Shown: positions 36,577-47,822, counted from the first letter of the stretch. The stretch: 64,000 nucleotides of DNA from Tamarix chinensis (GCA_030549775.1 CM060180.1:30943090-31007089), one strand, 5' to 3'. Numbers and translations: made by a program. Notes: a model not told the origin generated them from the letters alone.

Positions 36577-37439
36577 ATATAATAAAGATCTGTTCAAAGA
36601 GTATTAACATTTATTCAAAATGTTGTCGGTACAACAAATACACTCTCCATCCCTCTTTTTCCTTTTTCTTTTTTCTTTTCTTCTTCTTATAATTAAGAAT
36701 GGATTTGAATTAATCAAACTAAAGCAAGCCCAATACACTTGTATCAATTTAGAAAACAAAAATGCTCTACCAATCTTGACAGAGGGAAGTGTCCATAAAA
36801 AAGTTTTGCTCTAATCTCTCAGTGAAGTCAAAATATATTTCTAGACTTAATTGTCATATATTACAATTTTTGTTTCGTTGGCCTACCAAAATACCCTAGT
36901 GCTTGTTGTATTATGTGAGTCTAAACACTGCATCTCATTTGCATAACGACACTTGCATATTAAAACCATCATCCTACATCAGCTAAAAAAAAAGGAAACG
37001 ACATCCTATAGCAGATTACCCACTAAATTAACCCTTCCACATTATGGAGCCCTTACTAGGTAACTTGGTAAAGAGGATCTACTCTTACTTACTTGTTGAT
37101 ATGCTATAAATTGATCCTAGATATACAAAAAGCACCATGTGAGCATAAGGTTGTGGACCTAGTGAACTTGAAAATAGATTTTCACTTCCTCACATGCATA
37201 ACTTAGAACGAGGGATTAATTATTAAAGGAGCCATAGCATGAGGTTGGTTAAACTGTAAAAATAAAAAAGAAATAAGTTGTATAATCTAAATAAAATAAA
37301 AATGATGTAATATATATATTAATAGTTGATATAAAGATTGGCAAGTTTACTGCTGTATACATTTGGATTCCATGGAGAATTCCAAATCCATGCATTAGGA
37401 ACATCAAAATTCTTAGTTGTTTCTTTTAATCTATTTTCT
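36577..37439. other. non-coding DNA, nothing recognised
   Basis: AT-rich, with CT/T-rich runs at 36655-36690 and 37430-37456. No coding pattern was recognised. Confidence 0.5.
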
Positions 37440-37671
37440 TAGTTCTTTTTTTTTTCATGAGATTGTTCATTATGATAACCTTTCCTCTTCACCAATGGTC
37501 TTCCCCTACCCTTATTATCAATAAGATCCTTCACAAGATTAGACTTAGTGTTGTCGCCATCTACTTCGAACTGACAACTTTGACATTTGGAACCACTCAC
37601 CCATCATATACCTTGCCAATGTTATTCAAGCTTCGTAACATTAATCTGTGACTATCTCTGGTGATTTCCTT
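37440..37671 (-). pseudogene. FAR1-related (FRS) protein, C-terminal piece, broken
   Basis: The minus strand from 37671 reads KEITRDSHRLMLRSLNN, then IGKVYDG and a stop. Further on come KDLIDNKGRGRPLVKRKGY and NEQSHEK, the GRGRP-type basic tail common in FAR1/FHY3-related proteins after the SWIM zinc finger. The frame continues, across the inserted 4.7-kb LTR, from the piece at 42352-42700. Two stops break this end. FRS proteins are transcription factors derived from a Mutator-type transposase; this copy is a relic, and an actual MULE fragment is the alternative. Confidence 0.6.
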
Positions 37672-38553
37672 TGTAATATCCCAAAATCCTAATTTCCGAA
37701 ATTATGGCAAAATAAGGAATTATTAGGAAAATTAATTATATAAACTCATTTATTAAGATGTAGAGAGTTAATTAAGGTATATTAAGAGGAAAATAATAAA
37801 GAATTTAATTGGAAAAAAATTAGGATATTTTCCTAATTAACATGGAAGTTAAGGAAATTTATCTAAAATAACCTAAATTAAGCCAAAAAGGAATTAATTA
37901 TTATTTTCTAAATATTTTTATTCAATAACCCAAAAATATTCTAAATAATTTATGCAAAGTCCAAAACCCAAAAAAAAAAACCCATTTCCCTTTTTCTTCC
38001 TTTTCCTTTTCTTCCTTTTCTTTTTCCTTTCTTCTTACCCGCCGGCTGGGCCTCGCCCGGCCCAGCTTTCCTTTTTCCCTCCCTTCTCCTTCCCCCGTGG
38101 CCCAGCGCGCCCAGCCCGCATTGCCAGGCGCGACGCAAAGTTTTTTCCCGATATCCTCTTAAACTCCGCGTTTCAATTAGCAGGAAGTAACCGTTGCCAA
38201 CCGGCCGGTTCTCCCTCTCCTTTCTTCTTCCCTGGACCGCCGGTCCACCCCTTTCCCTTTTCTTCTTCCTCCTGCGTGACCGTACCCCGACCTGCAACCG
38301 CTGCACCTACCGGCAGCCGCCTGCAACGGCCGACCACACTGACTTTCCCTCTCCCGTCGTTTTCTTACACCAATTCGACCCCAACCGGCCTTTTCCCCTC
38401 TCCCGAGCGACCTTCCCCTTTCCTTTTTCCTCTTCCCTCAACCCCGACGCCCCTGCCATGGCAGAACCGCCTTGACTGCCGCCACCGGGCGGCATGCCTG
38501 GTACCTGCCACCGCTTGTCTTCTTCCCCTTGTCATTGCCCACCTTAATCGGCC

Positions 38554-38561
38554 TATAAATA
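38554..38561 (+). promoter_or_regulatory. TATA box of the group-A LTR
   Basis: TATAAATA in ggccTATAAATAcctaaag, 880 bp into the LTR inside the pyrimidine-rich tract. The minus-strand copy at 57676-61671 has CTATAAATACCCC at the matching place (60854-60861), which supports it as the retroelement promoter. Confidence 0.55.
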
Positions 38562-39236
38562 CCTAAAGAGCCTCCTTAATCTGGGTTTTGATTTCGAAAC
38601 CCAGAAACCCTCTATTCTTGCCGCCGCCCCGTTAGACAAGCCGTCCGCCGCCGCTGCCTAACGCCAACGATCCAAACCCCCCAGAACCAACCCTTGCACC
38701 ACCCTCCACGCAACCAAACCGTCGTTGCCTACGTTCCTACCCCGCACGAGCCACCACAATCGTGCGAAGGTGCCACCCCGAAAAACGCCACCGCCACCTT
38801 GCGCTGCCCTCTGCCGCCACCTCCACCGTAATTAACCCCCGCTCCACCTCCCAAAGTGACCAGCAGGTCCTCCCCTACCTGCCCATACCCTCTTTACCCC
38901 CTGCTTCCTTCTCCACCGGCCTCCACCATTTCCACCACCTTCCTCCTCCTTCGGCCGCCGCGTCCACCACCGCGCGCCGCCTCCCTGCTCATGCCACCAC
39001 CCTCACTCCACTCCCCTCCACCTGCTCTTTCTTTCCCCACCTCAAACTCCTCCTTTTTCTCTCCCATCTAACCGCCACCTCCATCTTTCCCCCTCTTCTC
39101 CTCCTCCACCGCCGCCGTCGTCGCCGCCACGCGCCGCCGCCGGACCACCACCGACCCTAGGTGGTTCTCCACCCATCCAAACCCTAACCCCCTTTTTATA
39201 TAGCTGCTACTATTTTCTACTAATATTAACACTAAT

Positions 39237-39272
39237 ATACTTATTATTATTATTATAATTATTATTATGATG

Positions 39273-39316
<44 letters not shown>

Positions 39317-39353
39317 CATCATCATCATTATTACCATTATTATTGTCTTCATT
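39237..39353. repeat. (TTA)n/(ATC)n microsatellite of the LTR
   Basis: About 35 trinucleotide units, mainly TTA, with shorter runs to 39640. It lies just after the pyrimidine-rich tract, and the same order is seen in the copies at 57676-61671 and 62241-64000. Confidence 0.95.
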
Positions 39354-39862
39354 ATTAATGTTCTTATCTTCCAACTAATACTAACATCCCTTTTAAACCC
39401 TAACTTGTATTATACTTAACTTTGGTCTTATTTTTATAATTATTGGTATTAACATTATTAATAATATTACTATTATTACTTCTATTATCCTTACTACGGT
39501 TATTGTTGTGGTTGCTAAACCTTACTTGGTTGTATTATTGTTATTATCATTACTACTAGGAGTATTATTATTATTATCGTTATTACTAGTTTTATTATTA
39601 TTATTATCACTATTTTTCTATAGTTAGCATGAACATTATTATTATAAGAATAGAGCTAATGGGTCTAATAATATAAGTGTAACAATAGGTATTAAAAATA
39701 AACATATTTTGACTACTAATATCTAGTGTACTAATTCTAAGGTAAAAACCCTAGTTTTTGTATAAAACCCTTTTTAGTAATAAAAACCCTAACCTTAAAC
39801 TAGAATGAGGATTGATAGTAATTATAAGGGAAACTAATACTTAGCATTTTCTCCTTTTATAG

Positions 39863-39924
39863 GTAACCCCGACCAAATCCCTAAGGAGTTAGAGGAGCGT
39901 GCTCCAAGCCCGGCGTCGCCTTAG
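39863..39924 (+). other. 62-nt exon-like conserved block of the group-A LTR
   Basis: Preceded by a pyrimidine-rich acceptor-like ctccttttatAG and followed by a donor-like AG|GTAAGGA. The block shares CCTAAGGAG and AGCGTGCTC.AAGC.CGG with the LTR copy at 59848-59909, and both are exactly 62 nt between the splice-like edges. Splicing is inferred, not shown. Confidence 0.5.
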
Positions 39925-41185
39925 GTAAGGACGAAGCTATGGCCTTACGTTATGGGTGTTGTAATGTGTTGATGAATGATGAGCATGTCATGTTGATGTG
40001 TATTATGCATGTGCTATGAATAACCTGTTTTGTGTAGCGCAGCGTGGATCATGAGGTATGTGGCGTGTGCCTTATGTTATACATGTATGCCATGTTCCAT
40101 GTTTGTTGTTGATGTTGATTATGTGACTTGTTATGGCCCTCTAGGACATGCATGCTAGGGTTTTGGGTAGCATAAAATGATAACAAAAGAAAAACGGGGA
40201 AGTGGATGTTGGAAAGTTTGCATGGGGGGCTTAGACCTTGCATGAGCGTAATCCTTACGTGAGAAAAGTTGATTTGGGTTGTAAGCAAGAGCTTGGGAGA
40301 GTCTTGGAAGGATTGGAGACTTAGTATGAACAATAGCACATAAGTTGGTGTATAAGAGGCCTTATTAGGGTTTTGTGTGTGAGTGGGTGTTGGAGAGTCT
40401 GCATGGAGCGTTTAAATTATGCATGGGAATGAATCTTACGTGAGGAAAGTTGATTTAGGAAGTAAGTAAGATAATGTCAAAGTTACGGGTCCATTGGGGA
40501 CTCGGGTGCAAAATTTTACGTGGATCGATGTAAGGGTGTTTAAGGGACCCAATTAGGGTTTTTGGAGAAAATGAGGAAACTGAGGGGTACAAGGGTAAAA
40601 ATGATCAAGGAAGGATGGAGTGTGGGGTTGAGAGTGAGAGTTCACTGATATAAAGGGGGAGTATGGGTTTTCTAAAGGAGAGGAGAGATTTGGGGTGAAA
40701 GAGGGAGATTACTTATTGAGGAAGTAAAGTGCTAGGGTTTGGGTGGCCAATTAGGGTTTTGTCGGTCACACGTGAACTTGGGAAATAAGGTAATACATTT
40801 GGGGAGTTTCATAATAAATATGAGGCGCGAGATAGAGAACAAAGTAACGCCTGGGTAAGTAAGAAAGAGTTGGGCCACATAGGTCCGACTAGGTTCTCCG
40901 AGGAGGAACCCTAGAGGGATGAGGACATACGGAGTCGATATCATATGTGTCGGGGTAGTCTATATTCTTGGAGATCGTGCCTTACTATATGTCACTATGC
41001 CCTAGTCTACGGGGGATGGATGTTGGGTGTGAGAAAAGGGTAAGTGTCTCAACATATGAGGCGGGCCCGCTTGAGATGCAAATAGTAGTATGTTATTGGC
41101 ATGCATGTTAAGGGTGATGTGTGATTCAATAAGACACGGATAAGACACTAATAACGTAAAGCGAAAGACTGTTGAGCCGAGCCTG

Positions 41186-41663
41186 TGCGTTTCGTTCCGG
41201 TTCACCGGCTATAATAGTGGTCAGAGGCGTTCTGCCCTGTGCGTTTCGTTCTGGTCCACCGGCGATAATAGTGGTCAGAGGCGTTCTGTCCTGTGCGTTT
41301 CGTTCCGGTCCACCGGCTATAATAGTGGTCAGAGGCGTTCTGCCCTGTGCGTTTCGTGCCGGTCCACCGGCTATAATAGTGGTCAGAGGCGTTCTGCCCT
41401 GTGCGTTTCGTGCCGGTCCACCGGCTATAATAGTGGTCAGAGGCGTTTTGCCCTGTGCGTTTATTCCAGTCCACCGGCTATAATAGTGGGGGCCTCGGTT
41501 CGATAGACCCAAAGTAAATAAGTTAAACCATGGGAAAAATACTACGTACTTACAGTGGAACACCATGTTGAGGCGGGGCCAGTCCGGTCCACCGGTTAGA
41601 ATAGTGGTCAGAGGCGTTCTGCCCTGTGTTTTTATTTCCGGTCCACCAGCTATAATAGTGGGG
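41186..41663. repeat. 54-bp tandem repeat in the group-A LTR
   Basis: Six adjoining units with a 54-bp period between about 41186 and 41490, then two further units at 41582-41663 after a gap of about 90 bp. The core is CCGGTCCACCGGCTATAATA followed by GTGGTCAGAGGCGTT. Because 54 is divisible by three, open frames of repeated 18-residue units appear on both strands; they are not genes. Confidence 0.93.
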
Positions 41664-42204
41664 TCCCCGTGCTCACATGGATTATTGAAGAATGTGTGAA
41701 ATGGACTTATTTCATTTATGAGAATACAGAATAAGACATCAGAAAGTGATTAGATCTATTCATGCATGTCATCGTATGTTATTTATGTGTTGAATGTGGG
41801 TCTTGCATGCTATGTGTGCTATGTGGTATGATTGTATGCTTGGCCTTAGCGCACCAGCGCCCTTACTCAGTATTGGACCCGTACTGATACTACACTGATT
41901 GATTGGGTCCTGTGATGATCCACCAATGGTGGGGAGCAAACCTCCTATGCAGGTTTGATCGGTTACAATTGTGGGGTGGAAGGCTTGGCTTGAGTGAGTA
42001 GGCGATCCGGAGATTGGTCCCTTGGGATTCTGTTTTATTTGCTATATTTTGTACCACGCTCCTCGCTTTGAAACCGTACTCTAAGTTGTATTCCTAAATG
42101 ATATTTTAACTGTTGTTGACTCGTGGTTTTCATGAATGGTCTATGTTAATTATGGACCTATGTTTTTATGACTCTTAATTAATGATTGTTTGGTTTAGCC
42201 TTAG

Positions 42205-42250
42205 CACTTAGTATCGGAACGGTAGGAGTGAACCGGTTTGGTACTAAGTG
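42205..42250 (+). other. stem-loop near the group-A LTR 3' end
   Basis: CACTTAGTA (42205-42213) and TACTAAGTG (42242-42250) pair perfectly around a 28-nt loop. GCCTT lies just before and TGGCGGTAATACCCC just after. Counterparts with changed stems occur at the same place in four other LTRs. Confidence 0.7.
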
Positions 42251-42351
42251 TGGCGGTAATACCCCCAAGTTTATGGTTTTAATTCTTTCGCTTCTGCTAA
42301 AACCTTTGTCTTAAACGAAATTTTTCAGGAGTGAAATTTAGGGGTGTTACA

Positions 42352-42700
42352 TCCTTAGCCTTCAAACTCAAGCTACAAGTAGAAGTCATCACCTCATCAC
42401 ACAAAGCCTCATTTATCATCGTCAGTGTACAAATATGCTCAAAAGTACTTTGCATTGTATCATACCTCTTCATTTCACTTGGTTTCTTCTCCAATGATGA
42501 ATAATAAGGAATAGGGACCTTGAGATGTTCCCTAGGAAAATCCTTCCTCCACTGATCTAGAATGTACTTCTCAATTACAAAATCTAGCTCCTCCTCATGG
42601 AATACACGTAGTGAACATAATTCCTATAAACTCAAAATTCTTGCATTCACATATCACATCTCATTTTTATTTATCCATCTTAACATTAAATGTTGTGTGC
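42352..42700 (-). pseudogene. FAR1-related (FRS) protein, SWIM-region piece, broken
   Basis: The minus strand reads CECKNFEFIGI (SWIM-type zinc-finger CxC..F, as in the CSCxxFE(F/Y)xGILC(R)H of the family). A one-base frame change follows, then HEEELDFVIEKYILDQWRKDF, PYYSSLEKKPSEMKRYDTMQ and STFEHICTLTMINEALC, matching the YIL.RW..D and RYD..M..F positions of FRS proteins. The final His of the SWIM finger is lost. The frame SLKAKD stops at the LTR and resumes as EITRDSHRL at 37671 once one copy of the 5-bp duplication is removed. The N-terminal FAR1 and MULE domains are absent. Confidence 0.65.
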
Positions 42701-43165
42701 TTTCTCTTCCTATAAGGTAATATCTTCACCACTACATATAATATCCCATTATTTTAAATCTTTTAATTTATTCTTTCGGTGATCATTATTTTAATTTTTT
42801 ATGAGGATGTAATACCTCATATTTGGAATTAAAATTTATTATATTTATACTACTTTATTCATTTTAATCTTATGGAGAAACTCTCTTTTCAATTTTAGAA
42901 GTTTTAAGAAAAAACTACTATTTTAAAAATATTTTTGGTAACTCGAATGTTACTGTTATTATAAAATAGTTATTTTCATGTTACAATATATTAAAGATAT
43001 TTTAAAAATTATTATTTTAGTGGTTGTACTTTTTATACAATTTAAAAAGAATTTTTAAACACTTATTTTGCATAGAATAGTAAAAGGTCAATACAAGAAT
43101 TTCATAAATAAACTATTTTTCGGGGGAAAAAGAGAGTAAATTATTAAAATAATAAAGTTCCTACC

Positions 43166-46100
43166 TGTAATACCTCATTTTTAGAAACCTTAATTATAAA
43201 CTCATAATTATGTGTAATTGATTATGATAGTTATTTTATGAGGTTTTGTACTAAATGCGCTATTAATATGCGTATTATCATAAAATATTAGATATATATC
43301 ACATTAGGTTAAAATTCATTAGAAATTGGGTCATTCAAAATTTAATCTTAGTTATACTCTAACCTAAATCTAATTTCAAACCTACACAATTTCTTTCTCC
43401 TTTTCTCCTTCCCCTTTTCTTTATTTTTTCTTTCACTTGCAAGCCTTCACTTTTCTTTCTTTTTCCTCTTCTCCTTCATGAGGCAGGATTGCCATACCAT
43501 ACCATCCCTTTACTTCCTACCTCCATCTTTTCCCTCCTCCTCTTCCTCCTCCTCCTTCGCATAAGGGTCTCCTTTGAATTTTTTACCCTATCACAATTTC
43601 CCTTCCCCTTCTCTTCGTGTAACTTACACCTATATATGTATATATACACTCATCTATACAACACATTAAATGCCTCAACACTCCCTTCCTCCCTTTATAT
43701 TTTCTATCAACACTCACCACCACCAAATGAAACATCTCCCTCCTTCTCTCCATCCTCCTCTCCATCTCCAAACTCACCACAACCCTCCACTTTTTCTCTT
43801 CTCTTGTGCACCAACAACCTAAGCCGTTCACCACCCCCATTCACAGGCACAAGCAAGTGTTCCATATCCCTTCATTTGGAAAAAGTCACCACAACATCCC
43901 ACATACATACTACAACATCCACCTAAGCCACCGCCTCTCCTTCGGTTATTCTTATCGTTCCCCCCTGCTGTAGTAAAATCAACCGTAGCCTAGCTCCAAC
44001 ACTCCCCTACGTTGCACCCTCTTTAGCTTCAGCGAAAACTGTTGCACATTACCCTCTACCACCAACAAAAGTTTCTACACATTTTCCCCTATATTTTGTA
44101 GTTTCCACAGTACCTCACCTCCACTCTTTGGCCCTTTTTTCCAAAGGTCACCCTTTTCCTTGGTTCCCTTTATCGTTTCTCTTCTTCTCTTTGTGGCTTA
44201 GCATTTATTACCTTGTGTGTGTACCTTTTCTTGGTTATTTTTCTAAACCCTTTTTTTATATTAAATTTTAATTTATTTTTGTTCATATTGTATTATATTA
44301 CATGCTAATATATATGCATGTTGATGTAAGGGTTTTGAAGAAGTTAAATGGATACTAAGATTTAGTGAATCTTGATTTAATTCTTTACTTGGATAAGAGG
44401 TAAACCATACTCTTCTCCAAAGTTGTAAAATCATGTAGCGACACATAAAAGTCATTATGTGTTAAGATATGATTTATGCATGAGTTTTGAAAGGTGATAT
44501 GTATGTGTATCACACCAAAAGTTTACAATATGTACGAAAATGTGATGAATAGGGGTGAAACATGAAAGTATAATATTAAATAATTAGCAAGTATTCAACA
44601 TATCATGCACACATATGTAATTTGTTGAATGATTAATATATGCATACCTAGGGTTTTGATAGGATTTTTAACCTTGTTACGTTATGATGTAATTTTTATG
44701 ATAAGTGTTTCATGAAAGTCATTGCATTGTATTTAGGGTTGATATTATAAAAGCATGCACATATAATTAGAGTTATAATATAATAATTTCTATTCACATA
44801 ATCAAGGGTTAGGATTGTCTCCTCACATGCATCAAGATGTTAATTGCTCTATTAATTACCATAATATGCTATAAATATGCACATATATGCTGCATGGAAA
44901 ATGGAATACATGAAGAATGCATGATTAGGGTTTGTGGGCACAACTTACTAAATGCATGAAAAGTGAAAAATATAATCAATCGCTAAGTTGAAAGATTACC
45001 TACGTGCTAAAATAATGTGAACTGTGCTCTTTTAGCCTTTTCATGAAAAAATTATCGTAATAATAATGTTTGGTATGAAAAAGAATCAAATGACGAAATT
45101 AGGGTTTTAAGGGAATTTTTGTAAACTTTGACCTAACATATCATTTATGAATAATTATATATTAGGTTGTCCTCATAATTTTGATAGGTCTACCTTAATG
45201 ATGAATTTGACTTAGACATTCATCAATGACCTTAATAATTGAAAATAAAAAAGAAAAATAGATAATTATGGAAATGGGAATAATTATGCAGTATATGTTT
45301 TCTATGGTCACCTTATAAAATACTAATACTTAAAGTGGAAGACCTTGAGTTTGGGTTCATTGGTGTGTTTTTGTGCTCCAATAAGGCCCTAGTCTACTCT
45401 ATAGGTGACCTACATGCCTTATAGATGGTATCAATACTTAAGGATTAAGTGTCCTACGTGAGGAGGATGTTGTGTTGCCTTGTGCATTAATATGACTAGA
45501 GTGTTGCTAGGCCTCTAGTTTGGATAGTTGGAGGATACCGTGTTACCATATGAACCGATATGACTAGTGTACTTTTATATCTCCGGATTATTATGGTATC
45601 TCCCTAGAGTAACTAAAATGGAAATAGTTATTATGTGCGAATATTAATGGGTTATTATGGATTACTATTTTAGTAGTTGCCTTAGCTCCCTACTGTGGAA
45701 TTGGAATTGATATGGATTATTGTTTCGGTAGTTGCCTTAGTACCCTACCTTAGTATTTGGGTTTCTTTGATTATATTGTGTGTGGCCATTTTATGATTGC
45801 ATATTTTCCTCGGCGGTATCTATACTATATTCTTATATACATGTGCCCCATATGGCCTTGCATGTTAGTTTTGTGTAATGACTTACTCAATGCCATTTAT
45901 GATTACTCAATGGCCAACGTGCACCCTGCAAGAATATTTTAGGGTTTAGCTTGATGTCTCCTAGTAGAGGGTTGAGAGTTAGGACTATCTAGTGCTCACC
46001 CTTACATCTTTTGATTCTAATATTTCTTGGACTCTTAAGTTCCTTACTATTTCTCCTTTTATCTTATTATAATGGATTTGCCTAACTCTTTTGTATTTAT

Positions 46101-46300
46101 CTATATTTATAATGAAATCCCTATTTTGTTCTTAAATTGTAAATGTTATTTATGTATATTAATGGTTTAGCCTTAACACTTAGTATAAGAATGGTAGAAA
46201 ATATCATACTTATACTAAGTGTGGCAGTAACACATGTTATCTTCTATAATTAACATTTCCACAAAAAAAAAATTTAAGTAGTAAATTCTAGAGTGTTACA
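43166..46300 (+). mobile_element. large solo LTR, group B (3135 bp) with target duplication CTACC
   Basis: Starts TGTAATACCTCATTTTTAG and ends AGTGTTACA; flanks are CTACC at 43161-43165 and 46301-46305. Its order matches group A: AT-rich start, pyrimidine-rich tract (43380-44170), AT-rich middle, a repeated segment near 45640-45755, then the terminal stem-loop. No protein-coding internal region is present, so it is a solo LTR. Ser/Pro-rich open frames in the pyrimidine tract are compositional. Confidence 0.85.
46176..46222 (+). other. stem-loop near the group-B LTR 3' end
   Basis: ACACTTAGTAT (46176-46186) pairs perfectly with ATACTAAGTGT (46212-46222), an 11-bp stem with a 25-nt loop. It lies 78 bp from the LTR end, after GCCTT and before GGCAGTAACAC. 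Confidence 0.7.
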
Positions 46301-47822
46301 CTACCTTATGAGTGATATGGGGTGTGCTATGTTATTTTTATTTAAAATAATATTCTTTAATTAATTAGTTAGTGAAATTAATTTGTTGATTTGGAAGTTA
46401 ATTTACATATTCATACAATCCAATCTTAAATTATTTTTTTAGTCAGTTAAAATATTTTAAAGAGAGACAAAATTTTGTGGTTATATATAATGAAATTTTA
46501 TCTTTTCATTTATTCCTTAGTATTTATAATTAGTATCTACTAATTATCTTAAATGACATTATGTGAATAATTTTTATTTATTTTATTTATCCAAATTCAT
46601 AGATAAATATATCAACATTTAGTAATTTGAACATAACATTTTCATCCAGTATCAAAATTAAATGATTCTTTTTGTGTTGGAAATATAATTTCAATATACA
46701 ACTTTTATCTTTTGATGTTTTCAATATCTAAATAAATTTTATTAAAAAAACATCAATCAATATCGATGATATCTTATTTGTGTATTTTTTTTTATATATT
46801 TCTCTCCTAAAAATGCATATAAGACCATACTAAAGCCTAGGAGCCAAACCTTCAATTGATTCATTAAAATTGTCAACCACATCCAAGATATCTTCTTCTT
46901 CTTATTCTTCTAATAGTAGTAGTAGTAGTAGATATGTATTAAAAAAATGGGTTATTGTATAAGGATCGGTCAAATTTGAAAAATCTGCATGACTTATTGA
47001 ATTGATTTTTTGTCGTGCTTTAACCAATGCTTTAGTTATAGTGGTTATGTTAACACTAAGTATTAATTTTTTACCAAGGTTGATCAAGCTTGATCTGTTT
47101 ATATACACATGGTTTTGACATTTTGATTAAACATGTGAATTGGATTTGGTTATTCTAGTTGGAACTTTCTTTTTTTGGAAAGTTACCTTTCTGGAGAGTT
47201 TCCTTTTCAAAAATGTTTCTATGCGTAGAGAGTGGCTAATAAAATAAAAATAGTTAATGAAGAACAATTATTTATGTGCATTATGTGATCAACTTAATAA
47301 AACACTAATAATTAAAGTTGAACATGTGGGTTTTGGGTCCTTTAGGTTTGATCTCTTGAAGTTGGGGGTTGATAATATCCTTTCCTTTTCTATTATGGAT
47401 ATGTATTTATTTTCTAATTATCTGTGGTTAAGGCTTCTTGTCTACTCTATATGTTTCTCCAAATCATATTAGGAGGTATGCACATTTAATGACATAATGA
47501 TGGAGGTGTTGTGTCTTCGGAATTTTGTTATCCCCTTTGGGCTATGTCTATAGGAATAACCCATGTATGATTTTTGATCCTCCCATGGTTGGTGGTATAT
47601 CTTCGGGCTTTTGTTATCCCATTTAAAATATGTCCACTAAGATGACCCGTGTGTGATTTATACTCTTCCCGTGGTTGGTAGTAGGTCTTCGGACTTTGAT
47701 TTTATAGGTGATACCCCTAGTTGGTTTATCCACTTTAATAATAATAGGTTTTGGTTTCCTAAAGTAAAGATTAATAATTAAATGTTTTATCTATTCCCAT
47801 TTGGTTTTCTTATATGATTCTG

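Larger units (their letters stand above)
37672..42351 (+). mobile_element. large solo LTR, group A (4680 bp) with target duplication TCCTT
   Basis: Starts TGTAATATCCC and ends GGGGTGTTACA; flanks are TCCTT (37667-37671) and TCCTT (42352-42356). No gag-pol, primer-binding site or internal LTR pair is present, so it is read as one solo LTR left by recombination. Inside, in order: AT-rich start (to 37950), a 1.2-kb pyrimidine- and GC-rich tract (37970-39180) with a TATAAATA box, a (TTA)n cluster, a 62-nt exon-like block, a 54-bp tandem repeat and a terminal stem-loop. Pro/Ser- or Arg/Gly-rich open frames in the pyrimidine tract run on both strands and reflect base composition. The ends and 5-bp duplication fit Ty3/gypsy LTRs. 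Confidence 0.85.

Noticed and set aside
37952..38566. Long open frames in the pyrimidine-rich tract (204 aa plus, 118 aa minus, 132 aa at 38762-39160)
   Set aside because: Frames are open on both strands at once, are Pro/Ser/Phe- or Arg/Gly-rich, and lie in the promoter tract of a solo LTR. They reflect base composition.
39068..39352. Ile-rich and Tyr/His-rich frames over (TTA)n or (CAT)n runs (also 25496-25678, 63326-63523)
   Set aside because: Microsatellite translations.
41186..41490. CRISPR-like array (regular repeats)
   Set aside because: Units adjoin with no unique spacers, and the setting is a plant LTR.
41126..41566. A 146-aa repeat protein (18-residue units) and its plus-strand counterpart
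   Set aside because: The 54-bp minisatellite is divisible by three, so repeats stay open on both strands. The 52-bp version in the sister LTR would shift frame, which argues against coding.
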